Source: Pyrrhoderma lamaoense (lineage: Eukaryota; Basidiomycota; Agaricomycetes; Hymenochaetales; Hymenochaetaceae). Taken from it: a stretch of 64,000 bases of DNA. Within the stretch, counting starts at the first letter, position 1. Each line of letters begins with the position of its first letter. The translations under genes and the position numbers were made by a program. The notes under the pieces were generated by a model. It saw nothing but the letters and a program-made list of their open reading frames with translations, did not search any database and was not told the origin of the DNA. The DNA is taken from assembly GCA_002794735.1 (NCBI GenBank), contig NBAZ01000005.1, forward strand, positions 558,001 to 622,000. The letters are read 5' to 3'. Shown here in pieces: positions 16,401 through 27,215 of the stretch.

Positions 16401-17579
16401 TTCTGCATATAAAACGGTCCCCGTTATTGATCAATACGACGCTAAACCTACGGGAATTTCTGACCCAAATTTAGACGATCAGCTTGATCCCTCAGGCAAA
16501 GAACTCGGATTAATCGGTTCTGCTGCTGGTCTTGGAGGTATTGGCGTACTTTCTGAAAACTTGATGGACAATCACGCAACAGATTACCCATCAGAAGTTC
16601 AACCTGGTTCTGCAATCACAAGTGATTCGCCTTACTACGAAGATGATGCCCACAATGAAGTTATGTCACGCTCGTTCAACGGTAATGACAATGACCTCCC
16701 TCTTTCCCATAGCGTTCCTAGCATGATTACGGGTGACCTCCCAGTAGAAACTTCTGACATCAATTCTCCCTCTTTGGGTGGTATGGTTGCTTCAAATGTA
16801 GAAGAAGGTTCCCATCTTGATTATGGTCTCGGAACTTTAGCCACCGACACTGGGACTGGCTACGACGCTGAGACTACTTCTGAAACTAACCGTGTTGCTA
16901 CGGATTCACTTTTGTCCGGGAAAAGAGATTCAGGTTATGCAGAAGTTCTGGACGAGAGAGAAAAGAAGACTACGTCTACTCATTCCCCGATTCCTGGTCT
17001 CATTGGATCTGTTATTGGTGTGGGCGGTGCACTTGCTTTAGGCGGCTTCTTGGCTAAGCACCAACCAGTGGAAATCTCCAGATCCACTCATCGCAAGAGC
17101 ACAAGTTCGGGAGCAGCAGAAATAGATCCAGCAGGAACTGTAACCGGCTCTAGGGCTGGAACGTCTGACTTAGATACAGGAAAGAGTGCCGGGATTGTAG
17201 GATTTGCAGGTACGATATCGAAAACTACGAAAATAAAGTTAAAGAACTGAAAGATATCATAGCAGCCCCAGGTGAAGGCACTTTGATGAAAGACACAACA
17301 ACTACGTACTATGATACGAGAGATCCTACAGGCCAATATTCGATAACAACTACCTCTGAACCTGTTGATAAGTCTAGGTATTATGGTACCGAAGGACTGC
17401 AAGAGAATCATCCAGGTGGGGCGTTGGGAAGTTCTTTCATCGAAGAGGGTGACGAAGCTGGCGATAGCCATGTTGCTGGGGCTTCCGTTCATGAAGGTGC
17501 AGAAGTCAAGAGAGAAAGCACAATGAAGAAACTTACGCGAAAGATGAAAGAGAAAATTATGAACCAGCGCAATCACTAA
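13428..17579 (+). CDS. Large disordered protein with recurring glycine-rich hydrophobic segments
   Basis: I do not recognise a named family. The gene has an exon to about 13835, a second exon ending near 14118, a third ending at about 14438, a long exon to about 17211 and a last exon from 17247; the introns have GT..AG ends. Total length is roughly 1250 residues. Most of it is Ser/Thr/Asn/Asp/Gln-rich and probably disordered. Set into this are short glycine/alanine hydrophobic segments: FGAGSAAVLGGAAAYDYE (about 14572), two nearly identical ones starting IPGLIGSVIG (about 15478 and 16990), GLIGSAAGLGGIGVLSE (about 16507) and FAFGEGGAATLVG (about 16207). A His run (HQHHNHHHHHG) lies near 14370, and the C-terminus is strongly basic (KKLTRKMKEKIM). 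One missing base at CC 14212-14213 is needed to keep the third exon open. The segments resemble glycine zippers that pack against membranes, but this is inference. Confidence 0.75.
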
Positions 17580-17970
17580 TTTATTTTTGCTCCCTTATCA
17601 GATCTACATACAAATAAAAACCTTAAACATTTGTTATTTATTCTCGTTTCTTTCTCTTCGTTGATTGTATCCGTAACCCATTTCAAATTCGAATGTCGTC
17701 GTGTATTTTGCGCCTCTGTTTCTGCCGATTTTTGTTGACTTAGTATGAGCTGATTATTTTTGAATTATTTGTCTTTGAATTACATCTGTGTATGGCATTT
17801 ATCATGAATCAAGAAGTAAATTCAAATTGATTATCATATATAAATACATCATTCTAAATCTTATGAGATAACTTAACCAAGAAAACTGATAATTTTAAAG
17901 AGCGACATAAAACAAACCAGAAAACACAAGAAAAGGCAGACATATGATGATTGTGAAACCGTGGACTCAA
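17580..17970. other. Convergent 3' spacer
   Basis: AT-rich 3' flank between two convergent genes, probably holding both 3' untranslated regions. Nothing else is seen. Confidence 0.4.
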
Positions 17971-20900
17971 CTAAAACCCGGCAGCTCGTCTTGTCGGTAC
18001 CCTACGTACCAACTTCTTACTCCGTCCCCTCGTCATCACCATAGGCTCGTCTTCCGCCACCATCTCTTCTTCTCCACCTTTGCTCTCCCTCACTTCGCTT
18101 TTCTCTTCCTTTTCCTCAATTCCCATACTATCATTCATGTCCACGTCCACGTCCATGCTTCCGCCTCCTCTAGAATCTGATTTGGAATTGCTTTCTCCGA
18201 TATCCGATAGCAATCTGAGTAAATTTGACTCTTCAGGGTTCTGGTACGTCACTCTCATCTTACTCTTACTGCTATTGCCATTATTTCCATCCTCTCCGGT
18301 ACTACTGGCACCAGCGAATTGAAGTTTCATATCTTCTCCAATACTGCCAGCAGCCCCAAAGTCACAGCTCGTTGGGAAAGATAACAGAAAATCAGATGAG
18401 GAAGTAGCCGATAACAACGGCGTCCCAGACATAGCTCTCTCCATTCCCATAGAGAACAGTCCCGAACCAGATCCAAGTCCTGGTCCTTCTCTTGAACCAA
18501 TCCGAGATTTGTTCTTTCTCGGCGGAGGCTTTGCACGTTTCGCTGTCGGTCCATATACTGAGCCATCAGCACTACCCTTAGTCAACCGTCCGTCATCACC
18601 ATCAGTTTTATCATCAATGTTGATACTATACTTGGTCTTGCCATCTGTACTGTGTGCATGATCCTGATCCATCTCGTCCGAAAAGGCTCGTTTTCCTAGT
18701 AGGGAAGTGATAGCTTCTCTTAGTACGTTCGCACTTGACGTACTTTCGATACTAGTACTACTAGACGTAGCAGAGATAGAAGTAGAAACGGCGATAGGAC
18801 TGAAAGATGATTTCGATGTAATTTTTAGAGGAGATGGCGTTGCAGACGAAGGGATACGAGAGAACGAAACACCGGTTACCATCCCGTTCTTGATTTGTGG
18901 ATGCTTTGGCGTTTCTGGATCTTTATACTTTGTTGGGGAATTGAATGATCCAATATTAGAACGTCGCATATGAAGTGGACGAATGCGGGAAGTTGTAGGC
19001 GTCACTGGCACCGGCGAAGACGTCGGAGGGGGTTGGCAGTCGGTGGTATCGGTAGTGGACATAGGGGTCATAATAGTATCATCATTGGAGAAATAGGTAT
19101 TGGGAAGTAAGAGGTCATTCACCGCCCATTCATCGGTGCTTGAATTAGATCGATTTGTTATGGTATGCTGTTCTTGTTTCGCTGGTTTTAAGGAGGTCGG
19201 GGTTTTAGAAGTTTGCGCTAGTTTGTGGTTATTAATCGAGCTATTAACTGTGGTTATCGTGGTCTTCGAGGAACCCTGTACAAATTCATTCGTTATATCT
19301 TTCATATCTGCATCACCACATGCACCCGTGTTTGAGGTATCCACAAGAAATTGGTTGCTATCTTGGACGGTACCTGTTCGTACCGTAGTGAATAGCCAAT
19401 GCAGGTTTACGACAGGGATTCCCCATTCTAGAGCTTTTGTGCATTTTAAACCAGTACCACAAGGGCATATGAGATGGGTATTCTTTCGCGAGAGTTGCTC
19501 GGTTACAGTGCCTCCAATCGCCTTGATAAGTCGGGTTGATGGGGTTTTTTCCCAGGCGTTAAGCCCCGAAAGGTGCAGTTTCAATGCATCAGCCCCTACT
19601 TTGTTGTCAGAAATACATGATCAAACAGTAATCGGCTTTAATTACCTGGTATAGGTGTCACAATGCTTAGAGGGGTAAACGCAGGGTGCTTATCTACTGC
19701 ACAAAGCTTCTCCTCAAAAATGCATTGTTCAATCCAACACTCCGTTCGATACTTTGATCTTTCGACCGGATTCGGCTCGTTCAGATAGAAAGAGCTTCCA
19801 CTATGCGAAGACTTGTTTAATTTACAAAACAATCGCACTGTGATTATACTGCACATACCTTGCTAATCGCACCACAATGTAGTCTACTTTTTCGTCTATA
19901 TTAGTCACCAGAATGCCACCACGAAGCCTTAGTGCTTCCGTTAACATCGGCCCGTCTGCTTCTCCAAGAAGACGGAACTTAAGTCCCACAAATAATTGTC
20001 GCTCTCCCTCTGGGATTGAGTGTTGATCCTTTGTCGATGAAGGAGCGGGATTTAATGCAGCTGACTTTGGTACTGATCTTGTATGGGATAGTCTGGAATC
20101 TGAAGATTCCAAGTCTGACTTCATTGCAAAGGATTTTGCTCGCTTAAATGCAGCCTCAAGGACGCTATTCGCTGTATCAGTACCTGATTCCATTTTTCCA
20201 TTGGTGTGACGTGTTGGAGGGGACTCAGACACTTCCGAAGCCTGGGTACGCGAGCCATTTTTATCTTGTTTATTTGGACTGCGCATCAATCTCCCCTCCT
20301 TCATTTGAAACCCCCTCCCTTTCAACAGACCTTCCCATAAGCGTGTAGTCACCTCTGGCAAGCGCTTTACGATCACCATCTCTTCTTCATCTTGCTCCTC
20401 GTTCTTAGTGCTTTGTATCTCAGGAGCAGATAAGTGCGACTTTTGTTCTGCTGTTGAAGGTAGTGAAACTACTGTGGGTACTGTCAACGGACATAAGCAT
20501 TAGATAACCAAGCTGCTTTTGACCGCAAGTTCCTTACTGTGTTGTAATTGTCTTGGACCTGGCTTGGGTCCGGTCGCTATGTACTCGGTCTCGTCGAACT
20601 GCCCTATAAATATGAAGATGAGTACAAAGTCGCCTACGGATCACCAGTTATCATAGTCGCACCTTTAAATTTCAGGCAATCCCAAAACCAACTTTCCCAG
20701 ACAAGACAAATAGGCTTTCCGGTACGTTTCCTATTGAGATTTTCGACAGCCTGCATCTTTGCCGTTAGCCCCTTGTCACTACCAGATACCTCTCTGTCTG
20801 GTCCACATAGTAGATGTGTCAATGGGGTGTCCTTGTCAATTGCTTCGATATATCTGCCACCATTCCTCACTAGGTGTTTCTTGATAGAGTTACGATTTTC

Positions 20901-21619
20901 GATGTCTTCAATAGCAGTGATGCATAAATTTACACCAATGAAGGGAGGTAAACGATGTTTCTCCATAATCTAATCAAATGAAGGTGACTAGTTCATCTCA
21001 ATTAACAGCTTCATATTAAGTACCTTAGTGACGTCGATAGATTCTCCCTCTAGCCATCTTGAGTATGTATCGTTGATCCAAGAAGGTCTCATGATGGGAA
21101 TCCCGTGCGAAACACAGAACTGGCAAGGAATGATTATGTGGGTGTTGTATACGATAAGCTAAGTAGACCCACTTTATACTTCGCACTTCCCGGACCTTCA
21201 CAGATAAGATGAGTAACTCTGTCAGTAAGGTCAGAGTTCGCTTGAGCACCGAGTTCAATTGCCCGTTTAAACAAAGTAGACTGAAGAAGAACAGAAAATA
21301 GATGCATAAAAAAAGAAAACATGTGTACTATTAAACCCTGAGACTGACCTTGTCAGATACACCTGATGAGCAAATCATGATTCCGGTGAAAGGTTTTCGA
21401 GAGCTTTTTGATAGTTCTATGGAGTCTATCTCGTCCTCCTCATGATAACCTGGTTGTACCCATGCAGGGTGCTTTGAATATGTGGTTTGGAAGGTTCTTG
21501 TAGGTGCTGATGGACGTAGTTTTACTCCTGGGACCTAGAGTTTTATGATTCAACGATTGAGTTACGCGTGTCTTGCAAAAGAAGTCTCTCACTTTTGTTG
21601 AGCCATGACCCCTTCTCAT
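17971..21619 (-). CDS. DPB11: Dpb11/Rad4/TopBP1-type BRCT replication initiation and checkpoint protein
   Basis: Scaffold with four BRCT domains in two tandem pairs. Dpb11/Rad4 bridges CDK-phosphorylated replication factors at origins and activates the ATR-type checkpoint kinase. The start at 21619 gives MRRGHGSTK, then an intron, then VPGVKLRPSAPTRTFQ. BRCT1 reads KPFTGIMICSSGVSDK joined to TLFKRAIELGAQANSDLTDRVTHLI; BRCT2 starts PPFIGVNLCITAIEDIENR and ends LVWESWFWDCLK; BRCT3 contains LFVGLKFRLLGE and GGILVTNIDEKVDYIVV; BRCT4 contains KLHLSGLNAWEKTPSTRL and ends with VVNLHWLF. A long Ser/Thr-rich tail of about 450 residues follows, with basic stretches (KRAKPPPRKNKSR) and a basic end (TRGRSKKLVRRVPTRRAAGF) that looks like a nuclear signal. 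No frame breaks were found despite the length. Confidence 0.9.
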
Positions 21620-22030
21620 GACGTCTACTACGGTCTAGTATTAATGAGTGCAATGGTACAATCTAACTAGACGCGTTCACTGAAACATCACGAGATGCTT
21701 AGGGCCGGCAAGATGGCGAACTTATTTGTTACTGGGTCACTAGTCACAATAACATACGTTGTAGTGGTCTTGCCTACTTTACATGGATGATTTCACACAA
21801 GTCTTTTTGATATATATCGTTATCAATTATGTATTATGATTGTACATTAACGTCGTCAAACGAGTCGATTAGAAAAGATAAGATAAATAACAATCTATTG
21901 TCCACCATGTCTTCTACGCTCGTTGAAATTTGAAGACCTGGAACCCTACTAGAAAACGAAGTCAGAATCATCAACGCAGACCTTGGAAGCTGTTCACGTA
22001 CTTCTTCGGTATATGCATGAGTTTTTCCAT
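21620..22030. other. Spacer upstream of DPB11
   Basis: Probably the DPB11 promoter plus the 3' end of the uL30m transcript; both genes are on the minus strand. No other feature is seen. Confidence 0.4.
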
Positions 22031-22414
22031 CTACGCTACATCCCTATCGGTAACCGTACCAACGACTTCGAAGCCCTTTGTGGGTCTCCTTTCTATCCTT
22101 TGCTCCGTTTTTGTCCTCACTGCTTCTTTTGGTACGTTTTCCACTTTCACGAGCTCTTTAACAGCAAGGATTTTTCCTGCAAATTCTGGAGAATGTGGAT
22201 GATATACTGTTTGCATCCTGCGATGGATCCCGAGAGAAACAAGAGTAGCTTTCTTTCGAGCTCCGAGGGCAATGGCAGAACGTGTCAGCGTGATTTTGTA
22301 GTACATTTCGCTCGCTGCGGATGACAATTCGCTGTTATTCATCACCGTCGAAAGCGATCGAGAGACAGTGCTTGAGGCACACGCTCTAGTTACATTTCTG
22401 GTACTCGCGAGCAT
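22031..22414 (-). CDS. MRPL33: Mitochondrial large-subunit ribosomal protein uL30
   Basis: Single exon of 127 residues. The first 30 or so residues (MLASTRNVTRACASSTVSRS) are rich in Arg, Ser, Ala and Thr and lack acidic residues, as expected of a mitochondrial targeting peptide. The core YYKITLTRSAIALGARKKATLVSLGIHRRM is the uL30 signature, with the Leu-Gly-(Ile/Leu)-x-(Arg/Lys) turn, followed by VYHPHSPEFAGKILAVKELVKVENV. Bacterial L30 is about 60 residues; the extra C-terminal 35 residues are in keeping with mitochondrial forms. Confidence 0.87.
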   Translation of the reverse strand: MLASTRNVTRACASSTVSRSLSTVMNNSELSSAASEMYYKITLTRSAIALGARKKATLVSLGIHRRMQTVYHPHSPEFAGKILAVKELVKVENVPKEAVRTKTEQRIERRPTKGFEVVGTVTDRDVA

Positions 22415-22681
22415 AATGAACTTGGATAAGAGAAGTACAGATCGAATGTAAACAGTAAAGTCAAAGGTAGTTGTCTGAGGATGTCACAGTTGTCACAATT
22501 CCGAATAATTTTATAGCGCATCAGTATCACTGTATGCTTATATGATAATATGTCCCATTTGCAAGTCTTCCCTGCATAAAAACATGAGTATTGCTATCGC
22601 GTCATTGTTGGAGAAAAGAATGCCTCTCTGTACGACACTTTCCACAGGAAACTATGGAAAAGACTAGAAAAAGAAAAACAT

Positions 22682-22763
22682 TGAACCCGACCCGGATTGA
22701 ACGGATGGCCTTGAGGAATTACCATTACTGGAATCTCACGCTCTACCACTGAGCTACGGGTCC
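22682..22763 (-). tRNA. tRNA-Trp (CCA), intron-containing
   Basis: Cloverleaf readable by eye: acceptor GGACCCG pairs with CGGGTTC (7 of 7, including one G-T), D arm GCTC/GAGC, T arm ATCCG/CGGGT around TTCAATC, discriminator A. Length is 82 nt, ten more than an intronless molecule with these loops, placing a 10-nt intron after position 37. The anticodon CCA sits in TTCCAG, and the intron contains TGG, giving the usual anticodon-intron pairing. One A-C mismatch closes the anticodon stem. T-rich sequence follows as a Pol III terminator. Confidence 0.8.
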
Positions 22764-22867
22764 ACTGCAGATCATGTTTTAGATAAGTTTCCAAGGCAGG
22801 GATATCCAAGAATTACACTTAAAAAGCTTTACACGTTCTGTTTGGTCTCTTATCCCAAATTGACATA

Positions 22868-22949
22868 GGACCCGTAGCTCAGTGGTAGAGCGTGAGATTC
22901 CAGTAATGGTAATTCCTCAAGGCCATCCGTTCAATCCGGGTCGGGTTCA
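22868..22949 (+). tRNA. tRNA-Trp (CCA), intron-containing, second copy
   Basis: Identical to the minus-strand copy at 22682-22763 over all 82 bases, including the intron, but in the opposite orientation and 104 bp away. The 5' flanks differ, so the two copies are not part of a larger recent palindrome. A TTTTT terminator lies a few bases past the end. The anticodon assignment depends on the inferred intron position. Confidence 0.8.
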
Positions 22950-23177
22950 AAGCCTTTTTGCTTCATTAGTTTCAATTTTTTTAATCTAAGTATACCAAAA
23001 AAAATCAATTATATAAGTCCATTAAAACGAGTAATTCATCAAAGCAAATAATGGGATTTGACATGGCTAGCATTCCCCACGTGATTCTGTTTGTGCTTAG
23101 ATTGTAAAGTTGGACCCTGGTATTTATTGCTTAGCTTAGAAATACACGAATAGCCTTCCTCGTTATACGTCGCCGTT

Positions 23178-26100
23178 ATGGTGCAGCCAGAGCCTATGAA
23201 TGCTATGCCGAGGCATAGCAAGGCAAAGGTTTCGTTGTTCTTTTCGGAATCAGTTTTTGTTGCCGGCGACGAGCTGACTGGAAAGTTGGAACTTGAATGC
23301 AAGGCCGAAAGGGGCTTGGGTATCAGTGACATCAAGGTTGAACTTTTCGCGATCCAAGGTTAGTGAAATAAATTCTTATAGCTTAACTTTATGAAGCTGA
23401 CTTAATTGTTTTAATTGAACACTGATTCAAAGAATTGACCTCAAAGTATCATTCTGCTACGAATACCTTCCTACATCTAACTCGCTACTTTCAAGGACCT
23501 GGTCTGCCCCCTTCAAATGCTGTACATGCTTATCCTTCGGAAAGCGATGACGATGTTCTTCCAGTAGACTATTATACAGCTAGGAAGGGAATCACAACAT
23601 TCTTTTTCCGATTCCCGTTGCCACAGTCTTCTCCATCAAGCATTGACTTTGGCAAAGGTCTAGCGAAATTAAAGTACGAAGTCAGAGCTAGCGCAGGAAT
23701 CTCTTGGAGGAATGAAAGACAACGTATCATGGAAAGACAAGAAGTATCTGTCGTCGAGATTCCAAGAGACACTTCAGATTCTGTACATACCGTCGTCGGA
23801 GAAAATGGTAGGATCTGGGTGCAGGGTCGAGTTCTTAACTCTTTCGCAGTCGCTGGTCAAGATGTGTGCGTGGAGTTATTAGCTAAAAATCATTCCTCTT
23901 TAAGAGTATGTCTTCACTAATATGGGTACTGGTCCCACTTCTAATTATGTCTTCATGTTTTCAGAATTCTAGCCTCAGTCTAAATCTGATCCAACATCTC
24001 TGTCTTCCTGGTAGTAGCGAGTCTCAAGGCTCTTTGCCGCTGTCAAGTGACCTTTTAAGTATCCCATACAAGGGTCCAGAATACATCGTTGAACCGGGTA
24101 CTGAAGGAGTTGCGAATCTCGTCTTTACGGTTCCAAGGCATGCTTCAAGCATACGACCGGGAAATTTGAACACAGGGGGCGAAGACGATGGTCCCCGTGA
24201 AGTGGAAAGTTTGTTCAATGTTCAATGTAAAATCGATATCAAGTTTGACATGGGATTCGGAAATAAGGATATCATACTCGAGCTTCCTATTCCCATTACA
24301 CATCCTATTTCTATGGGCCTATATGCGGAACAACTATCACCTCTGGATGCTCCCCGAATCACATCGCCTGCTTTTAATCTCCCACCTATACAAACCCCCC
24401 AGACATAGGGTATGAAGCTATCAATGTATTCACACCAATGTATATGAGTCCTTCTGTATCCCCTACACCTTACTTCCCACACCAGCCTTGGTTCCGATCA
24501 CCCCCACTGCCCCAACTTCTACCCTTGCAGAATCAAAATTTCCTCTCCCTATCACCTCCCGCAATCCCTCAAGGATACTTGATCCGTTCATCTAGTGCGG
24601 ATCCTTATATCGCACAGCAACTTCCCATCCCACTCCCAGTCCATTCTCAACAAACTTTATTGGATGTGGATCCTGATTTATCTCAAACATCAATCCCAAA
24701 AACAGTGAATGGTCTTGAACCTGAAATCGGAAAAGGCGAACGTGCTTCACGCATCTCTGCTCATTTACGTTTGAGTTCACGAACGCGTTCTGTATCCCCT
24801 CAATCTCACCGTTTCCCGGTAAATGCGGTGGCGGCTATAACAGGTTCTCCCGGTACAGCAAAAATTAATCAACAATATCAGAATGTTCAAGCCGCAACAG
24901 CCTATGCTTCCCACAGCAACTCGATCAGCCCAATGAACCTGACGCGGAACTCTTATCCCCACGTCCAATTCTTGTTCATAAACAATCATTCACTGTAGAC
25001 CACGGTACGATGAAAAGTGATCGAGTCCTGGACTTGGAACGTATGGCCGCGGAAGACGTAACAAAGGAGGAAGATACTAAGGGTCATGAGAAGGAGAAAA
25101 CCCTCCCTTCTATTCCTCCTGCTTCAGAATCAACAATTTCTTGCCAAGATCTCCCTCCAGAACCGACGTTATCTCCCCTCACTGTTCGTACCCGCCCAGA
25201 GATCTGGAAAAGGGAAAGTGGACTAGCTGCACTCGAAAGAAAACTTCTTGAACAAGTTGGGACGCGAAAATTGGAAAGCCAACGACACGCTGATGTACGG
25301 ACTGTAATGCCGATTACGATACCTACACCAGATGGTGCGCGATATGAGCCATTAAACGATTCAGCTATTTCAAGTCTTGCATTGGGAGCGGTAGAGAGTC
25401 CAATTGTTGCTTCTCAAGCCCGAACCCCCGAAATAGATCATAGTGAGAATGAATTCACTTTATCTGCGAATCATGTCGCCGTGTCTACCGAAGAAAATGC
25501 CAATCACAAAGTAACGAAGGATTCTAAAGAGAAATATAAGAAAACGGAGGCTTATAAGCTACGAAAGGCTGCTACTGGTCGAGTAGCTGCTTGGTTAGGT
25601 GGAATTAGTATTGCTTCACCCCCTTCAACGGATCCCACTCCTCCAGTAACAGACTCTCCAGCTTCTCCGGTTGCAGAACTGACTCCTACAAAGGAATCGG
25701 GTACCCATCCACTACTTCGCTCGTCGCCCAGTCACATTGCAGGTTCAGTGGCTGGACAAACACCAGAGAAGATACCGACAAGATCATCTGGATTTGTTTT
25801 ACAGACAGCAAAAGACTCTTCGACATTCACTACTCAAGAAGGGCCTTCGGACCACCCGCATTCTCCTACGGTCACTCAAAGTAATGCTGAGGTTGCTAAT
25901 GTCCCGCCTGCCCCTGAGGATACTAAGACCCCCCCTTCGAAGCCCGTCTTACGTAGATTCTTGGACAGGCCAGAATCTGACCCACATAATCCTGAGTCAA
26001 AGTATGATGTCCGGTCTGCTCGAGGAGGTAAAGGGGGTAAAGTCACTTCGGTCGTAGCTCTTTGGTCATCAATGGCCTCCGATCAGCGTACAGAATCAAA

Positions 26101-26605
26101 TCCAGGAAATTTCGATGCTCAGAAAGCCGGGCCACCTAAACCACACACCCCAAGATTACAACATCAATATGGAGTAACAAAACAGCAGGAGCCAACTAGA
26201 AAGAAGCATCTACACGAACCTGCTAACGCTTATACTCACATAAACGTAGCAGATCTGACCGCACGTAGAGCAAAGTTGATTAAATCCACATCTGTTCCTG
26301 CTGTTCTATCATCTTCACTAGCCACACCTGTCTTGTCATCTACCGCATCATTGGCTCGCCCCATTCAACAACATTCATACCCCAAACAATCATACCCGTT
26401 GGATATTCAACAATCATTGTCATTATCACAAACAGCAATATCAACCTCCGCACAACAGTCTTCAAAAGCTGATATTTCCGGATCAAAGACACCTCTTCAA
26501 TCTCCTATCAAAACTACAACGGTTGGTGTCAGTGGCAGTCTTGCATTCGGGCAAGCAAGGCTCAAAGATCTTATTAGGAAATATCAGCAAGGCTTTGGAC
26601 AGTAG
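23178..26605 (+). CDS. Arrestin-like protein with long disordered tail
   Basis: The N-terminal part has an arrestin fold: AKVSLFFSESVFVAGDELTG and LELECKAERGLGISDIKVELF in the first exon, then a second exon from about 23433 with FFFRFPLPQSSPSSIDFGKGLAKLKYEVRA and GRIWVQGRVLN. A C-terminal arrestin-like half follows (VANLVFTVPRHASS, LFNVQCKIDIKFDMGFG). Fungal arrestins are usually adaptors that recruit ubiquitin ligases to plasma-membrane proteins; no PPxY motif was noticed in the parts read. About 730 residues of Pro/Ser-rich tail follow, including GRVAAWLGGISIASPP. Two single missing bases (C6 at 24395-24400 and CCC at 24929-24931) are needed to read from the arrestin domain into the tail. 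The end LKDLIRKYQQGFGQ is well defined. Confidence 0.75.
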
Positions 26606-27215
26606 TAATGAATAGTAGGTTTTCATACTGGGATCTCATTTGTCTTTCTCGTATCTTATCTTGCTACAGTTATTCCTTGTTTTCGGTCTGCTTTTTGGCT
26701 TCATTATATTGTACTACACGGACAAATAATCTCCTCTTTTTATCATATCTATTCTCCTTTTCTGTTTTTTTATCTTGTTTTAGTATATCTGAGCTACTTA
26801 CGACCCACCTGTAACGACTTCGACAAACGAAAGACGATGTAAGACAATCATGCAAATAATGTTTATTTATCATGCTTATTTTCTGATTTTTCTTGGAATT
26901 GTGTTATCTTATCAAATGCAGTGTGGAACTTTTTGCCTCTCAGGCTTTACCATCTTCGACTTATATGTGTGCACGCGTGAAAGAATCTGGGAATACAGTT
27001 CTATTCGTCATATGCTAAGGCCCCCTCTTTATCCATTCAAATTCTAACCCTTGAGATAAGGTTATCAATTATCAATTTAGTCCCGCCCCTCTTTCTTTGA
27101 CGCTTTTAAGGCCACACTAGTGGTTCTGTGCGTGCTTATCGTACCGTACCTTTAACCGCTCACACCTTATTCCCCTCCAGCTAGTAGTTACTCTAGTAAA
27201 GCTTAGCACTCGCAG
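26606..27215. other. Intergenic spacer, arrestin / formamidase
   Basis: The first part is very T-rich (a likely 3' untranslated region). The last 100 bases before the formamidase ATG contain pyrimidine tracts and CCCCTCC-type runs as in fungal core promoters. No gene is seen. Confidence 0.4.
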
